A stretch of DNA of 64,000 nt, from contig NC_022657.1 in the NCBI RefSeq assembly GCF_000494755.1, positions 9,312,072 through 9,376,071 on the forward strand, written 5' to 3'. Positions 48,960 to 57,611 of this stretch are shown piece by piece. The position numbers were made by a program, and so were the translations under genes. The notes under the pieces are model-generated. The model did not search any database. It worked only from the letters and a program-made list of their open reading frames with translations, and was not told the DNA's origin. Origin of the DNA: Amorphoplanes friuliensis DSM 7358 (GTDB lineage Bacteria; Actinomycetota; Actinomycetes; Mycobacteriales; Micromonosporaceae). The stretch's first letter is position 1. The number at the start of each line of letters is the position of its first letter.

Positions 48960-49930
48960 TCACCGCCATGGGTACGCCTTCCGAAACGCACGTCCTCGTC
49001 CTCGCCGGCGGCCTGTCCTACGAACGCGACGTGTCACTGCGCTCGGGCCGCCGCGTGCTGGACGCCCTCCGCGCCACCGGCCTGTCGGCCGAGATGCGCG
49101 ACGCGGACGTGTCGCTGCTGCCGACCCTCGAGGAAGACCCGCCGGACGCGGTCGTGATCGCCCTGCACGGCGCAACCGGCGAGGACGGTTCGCTGCGCGG
49201 GGTCCTCGACCTCTGCGGCATCCCGTACGTGGGCAGCGGCGCACGCGCCTCACGACTCGCCTGGGACAAACCGTCGGCGAAGGCGATGCTCCGCGAGGCC
49301 GGAATCCCGACACCGGACTGGGTGGCGCTGCCCCACGACCGCTTCTCGGAGTTGGGGGCGGTTGCCGTGCTCGACCGCATCGTCTCGCGGCTGGGGTTGC
49401 CGTTGATGGTCAAGCCGGCGCAGGGCGGCTCGGGGCTGGGCGCTGCGGTGGTCCGCGAGGCCGGCGCAATGCCCGCGGCGATGGTCGGGTGTTTCGCGTA
49501 CGACTCGACGGCGCTGGTGGAACGCTTCGTCCCGGGTACGAATGTTGCGGTCTCTGTGGTTGATCTGGGCTCCGGACCGCAGGCGCTGCCGCCGGTGGAG
49601 ATCGTCCCGCGCGACGGGGTGTACGACTATGCGGCTCGCTACACGGCTGGGTTGACGACTTGGCACACGCCGGCGCGGTTGTCCTCTGTCGCCGCGGCGG
49701 CTGTGGCTGAGACTGCGCTGGCGGCGTTCGGGGCCTTGGGGCTTCGGGATCTTTCGCGGGTGGACCTGGTTGTTGATGAGGGCGGGCAGGTTCAGGTGCT
49801 CGGGGTGAATGTGTCGCCGGGGATGACCGAGACTTCGCTGCTGCCGTTGGCTGTGCAGGCTGAGGGGTTGGACTTCGGGAAGATGATGGCCGCGTTGGTG
49901 GGGCGGGCGGTTACTCGCGGGGTTGGCTGA
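48956..49930 (+). CDS. D-alanine-D-alanine ligase-like ATP-grasp protein
   Basis: 324 residues. The ligase pattern is present: VLAGGLSYERDVSLRSG, ALHGATGEDGSLRGVLDLCGIPYVGSG, the ATP-grasp segments WDKPSAKAMLREAGIPTPDW and LMVKPAQGGSGLG, and the C-terminal LGVNVSPGMTETSLLP. The last motif has Val before Asn where true Ddl usually has Glu-Val-Asn, so one metal ligand may be altered and the substrate may differ from D-Ala. It is likely co-translated with the aminotransferase. ATG 48956 overlaps that gene; ATG 48968 is an alternative. A second, canonical ddl is expected elsewhere. Confidence 0.85.
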   Translation: MITAMGTPSETHVLVLAGGLSYERDVSLRSGRRVLDALRATGLSAEMRDADVSLLPTLEEDPPDAVVIALHGATGEDGSLRGVLDLCGIPYVGSGARASRLAWDKPSAKAMLREAGIPTPDWVALPHDRFSELGAVAVLDRIVSRLGLPLMVKPAQGGSGLGAAVVREAGAMPAAMVGCFAYDSTALVERFVPGTNVAVSVVDLGSGPQALPPVEIVPRDGVYDYAARYTAGLTTWHTPARLSSVAAAAVAETALAAFGALGLRDLSRVDLVVDEGGQVQVLGVNVSPGMTETSLLPLAVQAEGLDFGKMMAALVGRAVTRGVG

Positions 49931-50838
49931 GGCCTTCAGGCTCTTGGCCTTGGCCGGCGTTGCTGTCTGTCATTGGGCGGCTTGGTTCAGCCGGGCCTGC
50001 GGAACTTGGCTTAGGCCTAGCGGGCCCGGCTCACTACCCACTACTCCACTTGGCCTCGCATAGCGGGCCCTGCTCCGCGTGGCGGGCCTATGGAACTTCG
50101 CTTCGTGTAGCGGACCTACGGAGTTCGCTTCCCTGAGCGGACCTATGAAACTCGACTTCGCGGAGCGGGCCCGTGGAACTCGGCTTTGCCCAGCGGGCCC
50201 GTGGAACTCGGCTTTGCCCAGCGGGTCTGCGGACCTCGGCTTCGCGGTGGCAGGCCTACGGAACTTCACTTCGCGTTGCGGGCCTGTGGAACTCGGCTTC
50301 GCCCAACGGGTCTGTGGACCTTGTCTTCGCATTGCGGGCCTACAGACTTCGCTTCGCGGCGCGGACCTATGAAACCGCGCTTCGCGTAGCGGGTCTACGG
50401 GACTTCGCTACGCGTAGCCGCCTACGGAAATCGGCTTCGCGGAGCGGACCCATGAAACTCCGCTTTGCCCAGCTGGTCTATGGACCTCGGCTTCGCATAG
50501 CGGGCCTACAAAAACTTTGCTTCGCGTAGGGCCTGTGGACCTCCGCTCCGCGTAACGGGCCTACGGACTTCGCTTCGCGGAGAGGGCCTACGGAACTTGG
50601 CTGCGCGGAGCACGCGTGCGGGACTTCCCGTCGCATCGCAGGCCTGCGGAACCTGGCATCGCATCGCAGGCCTGCGGAACTAGACGTCGCATCGCAGGCC
50701 CGCCGAACCCGGCTTCGCGCCGCATGCCTACGGAACCTGGCTTACCGCCGCAGGCCTGCCGAGCCCGGCTTCGCGCCGCAGGCAGATCGCCGAGGCCGCC
50801 GCCACCGGCCACCCCGGCCCTACGGAACTTGGCTTGGC
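49931..50838. other. Gene-free spacer filled by a degenerate repeat array
   Basis: About 900 bp with no supported gene. Short open frames in all registers come from the 28-bp repeats; since 28 is not a multiple of three, the reading frame rotates and no protein pattern is held. Confidence 0.8.
50055..50800. repeat. 28-bp degenerate tandem repeat array
   Basis: About 26 imperfect copies with consensus close to GCGGGCCTACGGAACTTCGC plus TTCGCGTA. Copies follow directly with no unique spacers. Better-kept units contain a short inverted repeat GTAG-CGGGC-CTAC. Left and right halves differ in drift: GCATCGCAGGCCTGCGGAAC units dominate after 50630. It lies between the ligase gene and the HIT-like gene. 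Confidence 0.85.
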
Positions 50839-52005
50839 TCAGCGGCTCTCTGGAACTGCTGTCGCTGCCGTCTTGTCGGCGTCGGTCTCCCCGTCGCCAG
50901 CCGGACGGTATTGCAGCGGGATAGCGGCGGAGCGCTTGTTCGCGCCGCTGTCGCTGTCTGTCTCGCTGTCCGGGTGCTGAGCCCTCGATGCAAACTGGTC
51001 CGGATCAGAGCCGGCCTGGTCCGTGCCGGAATCCGTGGCGGCTTGATCTTTCACAGCGACGTCGTCACTGCCTTCTTCAGTTTCTGCCGTGTCTCCATCA
51101 GACGTGATCCGGGTGCCGTTTCCGGCGGGCTCGGTGTTCGCGAACTCGCTGGTTTCGGACTCCGAGTCCGTCACGCCAATCGATGCATCCTTGCTCGGCG
51201 CAGCGGCCGGGTGGCTACTGCCGCGCGACATCGCTTCATCGGCCGCCGCCAGAGCAGCCACCTGAGCGGCGTAGGCGGACAGGTCCCGGGTCTCGGCCGC
51301 AACATCCATGACGCCACTTCTTGCAGTGGCGGACTCGGAGTCCGGGACACCGTCGGCAGCCCATGTGCCGGCCGCAGCGGTCGTGTCCGCTCCGGCCGTT
51401 GGCTCGTTGCTGAACGTGGACGGCGACTGCCAGTGGATGTGGGGAGGCTCGGCGATCGCCCGGCCACCGAACTCACCGAGCCACGCAGCGACGAGCGCCA
51501 GGTTCTCGAGCCACAGATCTTCCGAGATGACCGGCAGGATGTCGTCCCAGAGCGACAGGAACGTTCCGCGGAGCTGCAGCCGCCCGTAGGGGCGCGCCAG
51601 GAACCACATGTGCAGGTGGGCTGAACCGTCGCCCCAGCGATTCACGTGAACCCGGGCCACGCCGTCGAGCGACCGCATCGCTCGCTCCAGCCGTACCGTC
51701 ATCACCCCGAGCTCCGCCGCCAGGAGGTTCGGGAGATCACCGATGTCGAGATGCGAACGGCACTCGAGGATCAGAACAATCGGCAGCCCGGTCGGCCGGT
51801 CCATGCCGCGGACCCGCCACCGCTCACTGACCCAGATGTACGCGTCGTCAGGCGTGTTGCAGGCAACGCAGTCAGCGGCATCCTCACCGCTTCGCGGGGG
51901 CTCCACCTCGACCGGATCGGCAAGATTCTTGACACGCATGTCGCCCTCAAAGGGGAACGAAGGCCAGCGCGTGAAGTCAGGAAGCGAGGGGGTGTTCTGG
52001 GGCAC
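50839..52005 (-). CDS. HIT-like fold protein with a long disordered tail
   Basis: 388 residues. The N-terminal ~190 residues contain a CxxC pair (DCVACNTPDD), a beta core (GLPIVLILECRSHLDIGDLP) and AHLHMWFLARPYGR, which resembles the HIT-family HxHxxx signature. The rest is acidic, Ser/Thr/Asp-rich and disordered. The substrate is unknown. GTG 52005 (PQNTPSLPDFTRWP) is preferred because TAGGGT lies seven bases upstream, giving a leaderless transcript; GTG 52029 is possible. A degenerate parS core TTCACGTGAA sits inside at 51641-51650. Confidence 0.7.
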   Translation of the reverse strand: MPQNTPSLPDFTRWPSFPFEGDMRVKNLADPVEVEPPRSGEDAADCVACNTPDDAYIWVSERWRVRGMDRPTGLPIVLILECRSHLDIGDLPNLLAAELGVMTVRLERAMRSLDGVARVHVNRWGDGSAHLHMWFLARPYGRLQLRGTFLSLWDDILPVISEDLWLENLALVAAWLGEFGGRAIAEPPHIHWQSPSTFSNEPTAGADTTAAAGTWAADGVPDSESATARSGVMDVAAETRDLSAYAAQVAALAAADEAMSRGSSHPAAAPSKDASIGVTDSESETSEFANTEPAGNGTRITSDGDTAETEEGSDDVAVKDQAATDSGTDQAGSDPDQFASRAQHPDSETDSDSGANKRSAAIPLQYRPAGDGETDADKTAATAVPESR

Positions 52006-52012
52006 GACGCTG

Positions 52013-52018
52013 ACCCTA
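52013..52018 (-). promoter_or_regulatory. -10 box for the HIT-like gene
   Basis: TAGGGT on the minus strand, seven bases before GTG 52005, with no ribosome site; probably leaderless. Confidence 0.45.
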
Positions 52019-52145
52019 GCCCAGCTCACAGGGCACTGTCCCGGGTCAATTTCCAGCGAAGCCGCCGAGGCCCCCTCAACCGTTCAGCCAACGCCCCAAA
52101 CGTCGACGCCCATCACGTTGGGTGGGCACATCAGCACTCGCCACG

Positions 52146-52167
52146 TTATCCACAGGAGTTATCCACA
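52146..52167 (+). promoter_or_regulatory. Two perfect DnaA boxes (TTATCCACA), direct repeat
   Basis: TTATCCACA at 52146-52154 and again at 52159-52167, 13 bp apart, in the same orientation. A parS site starts ten bases further on. Confidence 0.75.
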
Positions 52168-52176
52168 GGCAGCCCA

Positions 52177-52190
52177 GTTTCACGTGAAAC
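52177..52190. other. parS site 1 (GTTTCACGTGAAAC)
   Basis: Perfect 14-bp palindrome identical to the consensus ParB-binding site. It lies between two pairs of DnaA boxes. Confidence 0.95.
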
Positions 52191-52214
52191 ACGACGTAGA
52201 ACGCCTGTACCCCC

Positions 52215-52223
52215 TGTGGATAC
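52215..52223 (-). promoter_or_regulatory. DnaA box (GTATCCACA)
   Basis: TGTGGATAC on the plus strand, one mismatch from the TTATCCACA consensus, in opposite orientation to the pair at 52146. Confidence 0.6.
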
Positions 52224-52254
52224 AGCAGTGGAAGACCCCGAATCCATCGGCGAT

Positions 52255-52268
52255 GTTTCACGTGAAAC
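52255..52268. other. parS site 2 (GTTTCACGTGAAAC)
   Basis: Perfect parS palindrome, 78 bp from site 1, between two minus-strand DnaA boxes. Confidence 0.95.
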
Positions 52269-52307
52269 GGAAAACGGGGCCGTTGCACACAGGCTGTGCG
52301 CACAGCT

Positions 52308-52316
52308 TGTGGATAC
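52308..52316 (-). promoter_or_regulatory. DnaA box (GTATCCACA)
   Basis: TGTGGATAC on the plus strand, same variant and orientation as the box at 52215. Confidence 0.6.
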
Positions 52317-52434
52317 TGCTGCTCGCCGATCTCAGCTGGGTCCTTCCGCCTCCCCTAGAGCCTGCCAACTGGTCCTGCTGATCAAGCTGCCGACCGGTCC
52401 TTCAGCGTCCAAGGAACCGCCTCCCGGCACCCCC

Positions 52435-52448
52435 GTTTCACGTGAAAC
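52435..52448. other. parS site 3 (GTTTCACGTGAAAC)
   Basis: Perfect parS palindrome in the gene-free region. Confidence 0.95.
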
Positions 52449-53221
52449 TCCTCCTTCCGTGGAACCCCCATCCGGGCGACCCCCAATGGTGGGCGACGGG
52501 GCTAGTAGAGACCCAGCCACATCGATGGCCATGCCAGCTCAGCAAGAGCCAGCCTTCAGCGCGTGGAGGCATACGCGCTCCGATGCCGTCACTGGGTGAC
52601 GAGTCTCTGACAGGGACGGCGGGTGGAGACGCAACCGGCGTTCTCCCGGTACCGCATGGTCGGTCTTGGTCGCCGGCATGGTTGATTCGGGTCATGCCAC
52701 CCCCGGGCGAAGCTCGGCGTGGGGGAGACGGAGGGACCCAAGCCACTCGCTACATCGCGAAAGCTGATGTGCAGAGGCTCCGAACGTCGCGCCGGCGTTT
52801 GGCGTCGGAGCTCATCTGGATCGAGGTCGCTGGCCGGGCATCCGCCGGCCATCGTGGGCATTCGCAGCCGAGCGCCGCGGTCTTGGCGTCCGGCGCTTGG
52901 TCCCGGACGAGGTGTGGATCGATCCGGGCCGAGCGGCTCATGGGCGGTCCCACACCGAAAGGCATCACCACGGAAGCGAGTATCTGATGCCTGCAGCCTT
53001 TGCCTTTCTCAAGGCCCCGAGCATCTGCCACCACAGCATGATCGTCGGCGCTGATGGCGACCGCCGGGGCCCGATCAACCCGGAGTTCCAGTTCCAACTC
53101 CGGCTCACAGCGCCGCCGCCGTAGTTGCTCGCCGCTCCAGGGCCGCCCCAACCCGCGACGGATCTGGAGCGGGAGCGAGGCAGTACACCGAGTGGCGCAG
53201 GGCAGCGAGCCAGCAAGAGGA

Positions 53222-53235
53222 GTTCCACGTGAAAC
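53222..53235. other. parS-type site 4 (GTTCCACGTGAAAC)
   Basis: One mismatch from the consensus; on the opposite strand it reads GTTTCACGTGGAAC, the same variant as sites 5 to 7. Confidence 0.8.
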
Positions 53236-53581
53236 ATGTACTTACCCCCTCCGAGGATTGGAACTGGGCCTCGCCCTCTCCGCGAGCCCTGGTTGACCGA
53301 CAGCGAGCTGAAGGTCTCCGGAAGGCAGTCAAGGACTGAGAGCTGGCCCTCTCCAAACGGCTGTGTCTCTAGCGGCTACGACAAGCTCAGCGAGCGACGC
53401 ATCGCCTCATCCCCTGCGGGCGTGTGAGATCGCCCCACAGGGCACAGTCCTGCATGCGTGCCCCTCTGGGGCCGATCGCGCTACTCAAGCCGAGCAGGAC
53501 CCCTCAGCGCTCTAAGCGATGGTTCCGTAGACGGCCGGGCCGTCTGGCCGGGCGTCACTCACAACCACCGGGCCCTTCAGC

Positions 53582-53595
53582 GTTTCACGTGGAAC
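53582..53595. other. parS-type site 5 (GTTTCACGTGGAAC)
   Basis: One-mismatch variant, 35 bp before site 6. Confidence 0.8.
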
Positions 53596-53616
53596 CCACC
53601 CCACATCTCTCGCGCC

Positions 53617-53630
53617 GTTTCACGTGGAAC
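53617..53630. other. parS-type site 6 (GTTTCACGTGGAAC)
   Basis: One-mismatch variant that directly abuts the heptamer array starting at 53631. Confidence 0.8.
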
Positions 53631-53776
53631 GCTCCGGGCTCCGGGCTCCGGGCTCCGGGCTCCGGGCTCCGGGCTCCGGGCTCCGGGCTCCGGGCTCCGG
53701 GCTCCGGGCTCCGGGCTCCGGGCTCCGGGCTCCGGGCTCCGGGCTCCGGGCTCCGGGCTCCGGGCTCCGGGCTCCG
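53631..53776 (+). repeat. Heptamer tandem array (GGGCTCC, about 21 copies), G-quadruplex-prone
   Basis: 146 bp of uninterrupted, perfect GCTCCGG units. The plus strand carries twenty GGG runs separated by CTCC, so it meets the G3-N1-7 quadruplex rule many times over. It is flanked by parS variant sites at 53617 and 53803. Perfect copies suggest a recently expanded, variable-number locus. The open frames across it (APGSGLR repeats) are a by-product. Confidence 0.95.
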
Positions 53777-53802
53777 AAGGATTGTCAGTCATCGGCTGGG
53801 CG

Positions 53803-53816
53803 GTTTCACGTGGAAC
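53803..53816. other. parS-type site 7 (GTTTCACGTGGAAC)
   Basis: One-mismatch variant 26 bp after the heptamer array. Confidence 0.8.
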
Positions 53817-54122
53817 CTGACTAGCCCGAGGTTGGCGTTCTAGAAGGTGTGGGGGGGAGGAACGAGACCCCGGCGATAGTCAGCGAGTATTGGGCTGACG
53901 GTCGCCGGCCGTGAAGTAGGCCCCCGAAGTCAAGAACCGATCCTTCGGCCAAGCCGGACGGAGCCGCAACAGAATCTCGGTGGAGGCCCACAAGAATTGA
54001 ACGAGGCACCGCCAACCCTCAGGATGAACAGTCCCACAAAACGAGCGATATTCACTTCCCGGGGAACATGGACTCGACTTTCCTCGGTCCCGGCCGTCTT
54101 CGGGTCAGAGGCCCTGCTCCCT

Positions 54123-54136
54123 GTTTCACGTGAAAC
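54123..54136. other. parS site 8 (GTTTCACGTGAAAC)
   Basis: Perfect parS palindrome in the gene-free region. Confidence 0.95.
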
Positions 54137-55238
54137 GAAGTGTCGACCAGGCGAGCATCTCGAAACTCGCCAGGTGCCCATCGGCGGACCTGTGCTGTCG
54201 TCCACAGACCGCAGAGCTGGTGACCACTTTCCGACGGCCCGAACCCATGGAGTGTCCGCGGCATGGTCAGCACAAGGCGACTGGCCTATCGAACTTGTCG
54301 CGGAGTCGAGTCACCCGGACTGGTTTTCGAGCAGCGAGACAAACTCCCTATGGGGGTTGCGCCATCCCGGCCCAACGCCCCATCACCTCGCCGCCTCCTC
54401 GCCTAAGAAGGCTGAGAACGATGCACGGCGGCACGGATCCATGCACGCGAGGTGGCTGACGAAGTCGGCGTCGGACGGAGCTTCCGGCCGCTGACACAAG
54501 CGTGGGATGAACGTGCCCAGCGGACGCAGGTCCAGGGTGCACTCGTGCGCGACAGGCCACGAGCCAGAGGCAGGCGATCGACGCCTTCACAGAGTTGGCC
54601 AGACCGGCATGCACATCCGAGGTCGGCTGATCCTCCATGGGCAATCGCAGCGCCTGACAGACACCAACGCCGGCTCAGTTAGAGCACCGCCTGTCTGCAG
54701 GGCGACGGTCCGGCTCCCTGGATTCCGCCCCGGCCACTAGCGACGCGGGCTCATCGTTCCGGCGGCCCGGCAAGGAGCACACAAGCCAAGTCGAAGTAGG
54801 CGGTGGCCTCGTGGTCTCGTCATTGGCACCCGCAGATCCGAGCTGGAACTTGGCTTGGGTACCTACGCCCCGGTCGCCGTTGATAGGAGCCGCCGAAGAG
54901 CACCGCCCGCCAAGCGCACCATCACGGCTGATGCTCTAGTTGCGGTGCCACAGAAGGTGCCCAGTAGAGCTTGCGGTCCAGCTAAGGCTGAGCTGACCGG
55001 TGGACGAAAGAAGACCTATCGTCGACTTCGCCCAACGAGAGTGGGCGCGAACGACGAGCCGAGTGGCGAACAAGCCCCAATAGCTTCACCTGGGTGCTCG
55101 CTGGTTCGCGCTGACTTCGACTGAGCTCGGGCGGCCGTCCGACAATTCCGAGCCCATTACGTGGCCGGCCGGAGACCCGCACGTCCCTACGGCCACGGAC
55201 TACTGCGAACGATCGAGTCGTCAACTGCAACCCGGGAA

Positions 55239-55268
55239 GGGCACCGGGCACCGGGCACCGGGCACGGG
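55239..55268 (+). repeat. Short heptamer array (GGGCACC), G-quadruplex-prone
   Basis: Four GGGCAC(C) units with five GGG runs, the same 7-base period as the large array but a different loop. It lies 36 bp before parS site 9. Confidence 0.8.
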
Positions 55269-55304
55269 ATTCTTGATCCAAGCAGCCACCTCCGATGCCA
55301 AGTT

Positions 55305-55318
55305 GTTTCACGTGAAAC
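55305..55318. other. parS site 9 (GTTTCACGTGAAAC)
   Basis: Perfect parS palindrome, the last in the gene-free region before parB. Confidence 0.95.
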
Positions 55319-56463
55319 AGACCGGTCGGAACTCGAACCTCCACTCAGATCCAGGCACACTGCGAGGCCCGTGAACCACACTTGCTGAACAGCTCGTCGG
55401 TCGGTCGTGGTGCTTCCCGTAGGAAGTCCAGGCGCTGCTCGACCGCAGCAGCCTCGCTCTCGCCTGGCACAGCCGAACATCTCGCAGGCATTGGGTGCTG
55501 ACGTTGCAGCCATCCCAGAAAGTCGCCGGCACGGTCGCCGGTACTTGGGCTCCAAGAGGGCCTGGCGAACTACTGGCACAAGGTCAGTCACAATCGACCC
55601 CCACCGAGGACGCCTGAGGGCTTGATCTTCTGAACGAACATGGCTGGCCCGAGGGTGGCGTTGTGGCGAGCAGTAACCGCGAGCGCGTCTAAAACGAGCT
55701 GCCAGGACGTTGGGCGCTGCCCCAGCGGCGTCGTGAAACGAGACCACGTCGTTCTGCCGAGAAGGACTCCGGACTACCGTCGCGCATGGATCCAGCGTCG
55801 TGTCGAGTGGAGTTGGATCGCCAGATTCGCATGGAGTCGGTGCCGGCAAGTCCAAGGAGCCGGCACCGACAAACCGGGGGGCCGACGGTCTCAGACGGAC
55901 CGCCTAGGTGCAGCCTCCCCACCCAACTGGATCGAACGACGAGAGAGCCAGCATCGAGAAACTGGCTCGAACCCGGAAGGCACAGAGCAACAGGCCGAGC
56001 GGCCACATGGTTCGGTCGCGGCCAATGGACACCTGCAAGCCGAGTCGTTAAGCCGCTCACCACAAGACAGATGATTCGCGGTGAGTCAGGACCAGCAACT
56101 CCGGTAGTTGAACTACACCGGCGAAGCGATCACTGCCCGCCGCCCTCAAACTCAGAAACCGCAACGCGAGCGACCTAGATCATCAGTCCTCTGCAGGCCG
56201 TCGGGAGCGCCTCGACAGCAGCAAACGCGTCTTGGATTCACGTTTGGCGGTCAATTTGCCGGCCGAGAGACCTCGAAGCGACAAAGCAGGGCGTTTGGGG
56301 CGTCAAAATCCAACCCGACTGAAGATCTTCAGGAATCAGAAATCCCAGGAGAATGGCTCTGACAGAACTCGGGATCACCACATGGCCTCTGACCTCGTGT
56401 TCTTTGCCCCCGCAGGCGCCGCCACAACCCTCCAAAAACCAAGATCAAACCGTAGATATGAAG

Positions 56464-56494
56464 AAGGCACGTGATCTGCTGCATCACGTGCCTT
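56464..56494. terminator. Terminator downstream of parB
   Basis: 12-bp perfect stem (AAGGCACGTGAT / ATCACGTGCCTT) with a 7-base loop, about 50 bases beyond the parB stop. Both flanks are pyrimidine-rich on their own strands, so it may act in both directions. Confidence 0.7.
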
Positions 56495-56543
56495 GCTTTC
56501 GCTTGTTCTGCCGTCCCGGTAGTCATCCGGGTCCGGTTTTTGG

Positions 56544-57611
56544 TCACTCGTCGTCCGAGTCGGCGCCTTCCTCTTCCACGCCGATCATGCCGACGATGCG
56601 TTCGAGGTCGTCGACCGTTGCGAACTCGATCGTGATCTTGCCTTTGTTGCGGCCGATGTCGACCTTGACTCTGGTGTCGAAGCGGTCGGACAGGCGATCC
56701 GCCAGATCGTTCAGCGCCGGCGCGTGGACCTTCGCGCGGCGGGTCGGGGCCGACTTCTTGACCGGGCCGTCGGCGATGGCGAGGGATACGAGTTCTTCGG
56801 TCGCGCGGACCGAGAGCCCTTCCGCCACGATTCGCAGAGCGAGGCTTTCCTGGGTTTCGCTGTCCTCGAGGCCCAGCAGTGCTCGCGCGTGTCCGGCCGA
56901 CAGCACGCCCGCCGCGACCCGGCGCTGGACCGGGGCCGGCAGGTTCAGAAGCCTTATGGTGTTCGAGATCTGCGGGCGGCTGCGACCGATGCGCCGCGCG
57001 AGCTCCTCGTGTGTTGCGCCGAACTCCTCGAGCAGCTGCTGATAGGCGGCTGCTTCTTCGAGCGGGTTCAGGTTGGCGCGGTGGATGTTCTCCAGCAACG
57101 CGTCACGGAGCATGGCGTCGTCGCGGGTGTCGCGGACGATCGCGGGGATCGTCTCCTTGCCGACTGCCTGTGCCGCACGCCAGCGCCGCTCGCCCATGAC
57201 GAGTTCGTACCGGCCGTCGCCGAGGTCGCGTACGACGATGGGCTGGAGGAAACCGACCTCTTGGATGGAGGTTTTGAGTTCCTCCAGGGCTTCCTCGTCG
57301 AAGACGTGGCGCGGCTGCTTGGCGTTCGGCTCGATCGCGGTGACCGGGAGTTCGGCGAAGCGCGCGCCGGGGACCGGCGCGAGACCGTCGATGTCCTCGA
57401 CCGGCGCCGCGGCGGCCTGGGGAGTGACCGGAGCTGCGGCAGGCGGGGGAGGAGCCTCGGCCGGCGCAGTGAACTGGGTCGGCGCGTGCTCAGCGGGAGT
57501 CGGCGACGGCGGTGGTTCTTCCGTCGTTGTCACTCCAGCACCGGCCGGCGGCGCGGTGGGGATCAGTGCTCCCAAGCCGCGGCCGAGGCCGCCCCGTGGA
57601 CGGTTCTTCAT
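56544..57611 (-). CDS. parB: Chromosome-partitioning protein ParB
   Basis: 356 residues. It starts with the usual KNRPRGGLGRGLGALIP box, followed by a Pro/Ala-rich linker. The ParB/Srx CTP-binding domain follows (LPVTAIEPNAKQPRHVFDEEAL, VVRDLGDGRYELVMGERRWRAAQ, LENIHRANLNPLEEAAAYQQL). The helix-turn-helix (THEELARRIGRSRPQISNTIRLL) reads parS, and a C-terminal dimerisation domain ends the chain. It loads on parS, slides as a clamp and organises the origin region. ATG 57611 overlaps the parA stop in ATGA. Confidence 0.96.
   Translation of the reverse strand: MKNRPRGGLGRGLGALIPTAPPAGAGVTTTEEPPPSPTPAEHAPTQFTAPAEAPPPPAAAPVTPQAAAAPVEDIDGLAPVPGARFAELPVTAIEPNAKQPRHVFDEEALEELKTSIQEVGFLQPIVVRDLGDGRYELVMGERRWRAAQAVGKETIPAIVRDTRDDAMLRDALLENIHRANLNPLEEAAAYQQLLEEFGATHEELARRIGRSRPQISNTIRLLNLPAPVQRRVAAGVLSAGHARALLGLEDSETQESLALRIVAEGLSVRATEELVSLAIADGPVKKSAPTRRAKVHAPALNDLADRLSDRFDTRVKVDIGRNKGKITIEFATVDDLERIVGMIGVEEEGADSDDE

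Larger units (their letters stand above)
52019..56543. other. 4.5-kb gene-free centromere-like region
   Basis: No open frame here has a recognisable domain, coherent codon bias or ribosome site. Those present run over repeats or overlap on both strands. The stretch holds nine parS-type sites, four DnaA boxes, two heptamer arrays with G-quadruplex potential and the parB-side terminator. Its position between the HIT-like gene and parB, together with parS density, points to the partition centre of the chromosome. Otherwise I see nothing supportable in it. Confidence 0.75.

Noticed and set aside
50055..50800. CRISPR array
   Set aside because: Repeats follow each other directly with no unique spacers, units drift freely, and no cas genes are near.
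51641..51650. TTCACGTGAA inside the HIT-like gene as a further parS site
   Set aside because: The 10-bp core matches but both outer positions differ from the consensus (GA..CC); kept only as a degenerate candidate.
53424..53843. 139-codon ORF with APGSGLR repeats
   Set aside because: It is only the translation of the 7-bp tandem array, open in several frames and on both strands.
52442..55855. Several ORFs of 100-220 codons between the HIT-like gene and parB
   Set aside because: No ribosome sites, no coherent codon bias, overlapping on both strands and crossing parS sites; no recognisable domains.
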